A stretch of DNA of 15,042 bases from Thermoleophilaceae bacterium (GTDB lineage Bacteria > Actinomycetota > Thermoleophilia > Solirubrobacterales > Thermoleophilaceae). The DNA is taken from contig JACCZR010000013.1 in the NCBI GenBank assembly GCA_013695855.1, forward strand, positions 1 to 15,042, read 5' to 3'. Below the pieces are notes generated by a model that was given only the letters and a program-made list of their open reading frames with translations, was not told where the DNA came from and did no database searches. Of the stretch, positions 12,626-15,042 are shown one piece after another (within the stretch, counting starts at the first letter, position 1; each line of letters begins with the position of its first letter). The translations under genes and the position numbers were made by a program.

Positions 12626-13530
12626 AGCTCTCCTACTGCATCGTCAACACGAACGGCCGGGAGCACCTCCCGGCTTGCCTCGCTGCCATCGACGCCGGCG
12701 AGGAGGACGAGGTGATCGTGCTGGACAACGCCTCTGACGATGGGTCGGCGCAGCTGGTCGGCGACCAGGCACGCCTCATCGCCCTCCGACACCGCGAGGG
12801 CAAGGCGGCCAATGACTCCCGGCTGCTGAGCGAGGCGCGGGGCGAGTACGCGCTGCTGCTCAACGAGGACGCCGAGCTGCACCCCGGCGCGGCCGGTGCG
12901 CTCGTGCGGGCCCTGGACGACGACCCCCGAGCTGCAGCCGTTGGCGCTCAGCTCGTCTCGAGCGAGGGCGAGCCCGTGCCCTGCGCGTGGCGGCTGCCCG
13001 GCGTGGGACCGGCGCTTGCCGTGGCGACCGGCGTGCAGAAGCTGCTGGTGACCCAGAGCGGCGGCACGCGCCGGCGAGAGGCGGGCTGGTGCCAGTCGAG
13101 CGCTTTGCTCGTGCGCCGCTCCGCAGCTGAGGAGGTCGGCTTCCTGGACCCCGATTTCTTCGTCTATTCCGACGAGACGGACTTCTGCAAGCGGCTGCGC
13201 GACGCCGGCTGGCGAATCCTGTTCGACCCCGCGGCCGTGGCCACGCACCACAACCAACTGACGACCGATCGGGCCGCCGAGGACCGCCGCCTCGCCGAGT
13301 TTCACCGCAACCGCGACCTGTACATGCGAAAGCACCATTCGACGGGCGAACGGCTGCTCACTCGTGCGCTGTGGGTGCTCGCGTACCTCGAGCGGGCTGT
13401 GTTCGCCTCCGACCGGAGACGCATGCTGCGTCACGCGCGCCACGAGCTGGTTGGAGGGTCCGGCGACGGAATCCGTGAGGCGGCGGAGGCGGCGCGGCCC
13501 TCCGTTCCTGAAGACTCGTCAGGGTCCTGA
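12622..13530 (+). CDS. Glycosyltransferase family 2
   Basis: GT-A-fold inverting glycosyltransferase, probably extending the same glycan as the GT4 protein; 302 residues. The N-terminal strand is SYCIVNTNGREHLPACL; nucleotide-binding VLDNASDDGS is at 33-42. The metal-binding DxD position is occupied by NEDAE (81-85), and the acidic loop carrying the likely base is FFVYSDETDFCKRL (179-191), typical of rhamnosyltransferase-like GT2 enzymes. The sugar specificity cannot be read. The start is GTG 12622, which overlaps the GT4 stop (GTGA) and puts the first beta strand immediately after the start codon. A 73-base gap and a fresh candidate promoter separate it from the next gene. Confidence 0.92.
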   Translation: MKLSYCIVNTNGREHLPACLAAIDAGEEDEVIVLDNASDDGSAQLVGDQARLIALRHREGKAANDSRLLSEARGEYALLLNEDAELHPGAAGALVRALDDDPRAAAVGAQLVSSEGEPVPCAWRLPGVGPALAVATGVQKLLVTQSGGTRRREAGWCQSSALLVRRSAAEEVGFLDPDFFVYSDETDFCKRLRDAGWRILFDPAAVATHHNQLTTDRAAEDRRLAEFHRNRDLYMRKHHSTGERLLTRALWVLAYLERAVFASDRRRMLRHARHELVGGSGDGIREAAEAARPSVPEDSSGS

Positions 13531-13591
13531 CGGCTCTCCTGGAGGGCAGGGCCGGTTCGGTCGCGCCTCGGGTGACGGCCCGGCCGCTGGA

Positions 13592-13597
13592 TAGGGT
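13592..13597 (+). promoter_or_regulatory. Candidate -10 box TAGGGT for a leaderless transcript
   Basis: TAGGGT fits TANNNT and lies exactly six bases before ATG 13604, which would put the transcript start on the A of the start codon. There is no Shine-Dalgarno sequence. This is the cleanest of the three TANNNT-near-ATG sites in the window. A -35 box is not obvious. Confidence 0.4.
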
Positions 13598-13603
13598 GGC
13601 GCC

Positions 13604-15042
13604 ATGGTGCTCGCCGCCCTGGCCGGCGCGCTCGGAGCGGCCGGCGTTCTGCTCGCTCGCGAGCGCTTGGTGCTGCTGGGCGGCCTGGCTCTGCTCGCCG
13701 TGGCCGAGGCCGCACTGGTGCTCGGAGGCGGCAGCCTCGACTCGCTGAGCTCGCCCGTGGCCCTGGCCGGCGGGGCCGTCGGCCTGGCGGGCCTGGGAGC
13801 AGCCGCCGCCGTGCTGGTGCGCCGCCCGGGGTGGACGGCGCTGGCCGTGCTCGCCGCCGCTCCCTTCCGGCTGCCGATCTCCTTCGACCCGGGCGGCGGC
13901 GGCCTACCCGTGGCCATCGCTCAAGACGGTCAGCTCGGGCGCCAGCTGCCGCTCTACTTCGTGCTGGGGGCCGCGATCGTCGCGCTGGCGTGGCGCGCGC
14001 TGAGGGGCGAGCGCCCGCGCACGCTGCCGCGGGCGGTGGCCTTCCCGGCCGCTGCCTTCCTGGCCGTGTGCTGCCTCTCGCTGCTGTGGGCCAAGGCGCC
14101 GGCTCCGGGCGAGGACCTGTTGGGCTTCTTCCTGCTGCCCTTCGGAGCGCTGCTGGCCGTGGTGGCTCGCTCGCCGATGCCCGCGTGGCTGCCCCGCAGG
14201 CTCGGCCAGCTCGCCGTGGGACTGGCGGCGCTCTTCGCCCTGGTCGGGCTCTACCAGGCGGTCACGCAGCAGCTCTTCTTCTTCGCGCCCAACGTGCAGA
14301 CGGCGAACGCCAACGGCGACTTCTTCCGCGTGACCTCCCTGTTCGTGGACCCGAGCCTCTACGGACGCCATGTGGTGCTCGGGCTCGGTGTAGTGCTGGC
14401 GGTGCTGGCGCTGGCGCGGGTGAGCCTGCCCGTGGGAGTAGCGCTCGTGGCGCTGCTGTGGGCCGGCCTGCTGTTCTCCTACTCGCAGTCGAGCATGGTG
14501 GCCCTGGTGGTGGTCACGCTGGCCCTGGCCGCGGCGACCGGGGGGCCGCGGCTTCGCAAGGTGGCCGCGGGGGCCGCCGCCGCCTTCCTGGTCGCCGGCC
14601 TGGCGCTGGTGATCGCCGCCGCGCTGTCGGACGACCTGCGCCGGAAGACCAGCGACCGCTCCGACCGCGTGTCGCAGACCCTCGACGTGATCGCCGAGGA
14701 GCCCGTGCTCGGGGTCGGGGTGGGGGGACAGCCCAAGGCGAGCAGGGAGGCGGCTGACAGCAGCAAGCCCACAGCCGACTTCGTCTCTCACACGACGCCA
14801 CTCACCGTCTCCGCCGAGCTGGGAGTCGCCGGGGTGCTGGCCTACCTCGCGCTGCTGTTCGGCGGCGCACGCGCCATCGCGGCGGTGCACCGCCGCGACC
14901 CTGCGCTCGGGCTGGCCCTCGGGGCGTCGCTGCTCGTGCTCTTCGTGCACTCGCTGTTCTACCCGGGGTTCCTCGAGGACCCGCTCACCTGGCTGGTGCT
15001 CGGGCTGGCCTGCGCTCATGTGGCCCAGCGCCAGGCCACGCC
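13604..15042 (+). CDS. O-antigen ligase/polymerase-like multi-pass membrane protein (3' end cut by window)
   Basis: Polytopic inner-membrane protein of the O-antigen ligase/Wzy-type family, which joins or polymerises lipid-linked glycan repeats on the outer membrane face. 479 codons are visible with no stop, so the C-terminus is missing. I count about ten or more Leu/Ala/Val-rich membrane segments. The Wzy_C-type core is recognisable: NANGDFFRVTSLFVDPSLYG, then GLLFSYSQSSMVAL (Ser296-Ser297) in the segment that usually carries the conserved S-x-S motif. A large polar loop has VLGVGVGGQP and SHTTPLTVSAELGVAGVLAYL, the usual H-N/T-..-E-.GG end of the domain. The start is ATG 13604, six bases after a TAGGGT box; the frame upstream is not clearly coding. 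The neighbouring glycosyltransferases support the role. Whether it is a ligase or a polymerase is open. Confidence 0.85.
   Translation, partial: MVLAALAGALGAAGVLLARERLVLLGGLALLAVAEAALVLGGGSLDSLSSPVALAGGAVGLAGLGAAAAVLVRRPGWTALAVLAAAPFRLPISFDPGGGGLPVAIAQDGQLGRQLPLYFVLGAAIVALAWRALRGERPRTLPRAVAFPAAAFLAVCCLSLLWAKAPAPGEDLLGFFLLPFGALLAVVARSPMPAWLPRRLGQLAVGLAALFALVGLYQAVTQQLFFFAPNVQTANANGDFFRVTSLFVDPSLYGRHVVLGLGVVLAVLALARVSLPVGVALVALLWAGLLFSYSQSSMVALVVVTLALAAATGGPRLRKVAAGAAAAFLVAGLALVIAAALSDDLRRKTSDRSDRVSQTLDVIAEEPVLGVGVGGQPKASREAADSSKPTADFVSHTTPLTVSAELGVAGVLAYLALLFGGARAIAAVHRRDPALGLALGASLLVLFVHSLFYPGFLEDPLTWLVLGLACAHVAQRQAT

Noticed and set aside
1..15042. CRISPR array, tRNA/rRNA, insertion sequence, toxin-antitoxin or defence module
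   Set aside because: No spaced direct repeats, cloverleaf-like sequences, transposase motifs with terminal repeats, or recognisable defence proteins were found on either strand.

Overview
The window is very GC-rich, with GC-dominated third codon positions, frequent GTG and possibly TTG starts, 4-nt start/stop overlaps and few strong Shine-Dalgarno sites. This suggests an actinobacterium. The gene styles (FprA-type reductase with a FdxA-type ferredoxin, a DUF3105 protein, a PGRP amidase with beta-rich repeats, separate XdhC halves) fit a Thermoleophilia/Solirubrobacterales-like lineage, but that placement is an inference. No RNA gene, IS element, CRISPR array or phage module was seen.

Layout. 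(1) 3-1983: a Mur ligase with a MurD-like front and a MurE/CphA-like back, then a small serine hydrolase that lacks a canonical start codon. (2) 1984-2274: a piece of an MMPL/RND transporter cut at both ends. (3) 2271-3931: a 7Fe ferredoxin and an FprA-type NADP reductase, overlapping by 4 nt; together they form a complete electron-transfer pair. (4) 3969-6284, minus strand: the relic of an aerobic carbon monoxide dehydrogenase (cox) operon. In transcription order it holds the first 31 codons of coxS, joined directly to what looks like the tail of coxE, then an intact XdhC/CoxI domain gene, an intact XdhC Rossmann-domain gene, an intact MobA/MocA-like nucleotidyltransferase, and the first ~48 codons of coxG. 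The rest of coxS, all of coxL and coxD and most of coxE are absent. Beyond coxG lies a short piece that looks like an EAL phosphodiesterase with its middle removed. (5) 6461-8049, plus: an alpha/beta hydrolase and a membrane-anchored DUF3105 protein, followed by two tandem GC hairpins. (6) 8198-9907: a secreted zinc amidase/PGRP protein, which meets rlmA tail to tail. (7) 9894-15042: an exopolysaccharide locus. A sugar-1-phosphate transferase (with rlmA overlapping it downstream) reads left, and a GT4 enzyme, a GT2 enzyme and an O-antigen ligase/polymerase-like membrane protein cut by the window edge read right.

How the genes work together. The ferredoxin and FprA pass electrons from NADPH. 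The XdhC and MobA-like proteins would mature a molybdenum hydroxylase, but the hydroxylase they presumably served has been cut out here, so they are either orphans or now serve another enzyme. The polysaccharide genes give a conventional series: priming glycosyl-phosphate transfer to a lipid carrier, sugar additions, then polymerisation or ligation.

The most notable observation is the run of broken genes between 1984 and 6284 (MMPL, EAL, coxG, coxE, coxS) placed among intact, tightly packed genes. It could be recent stepwise gene loss by deletion, or an assembly that collapsed several segments. I did not find a convincing new defence or mobile system.
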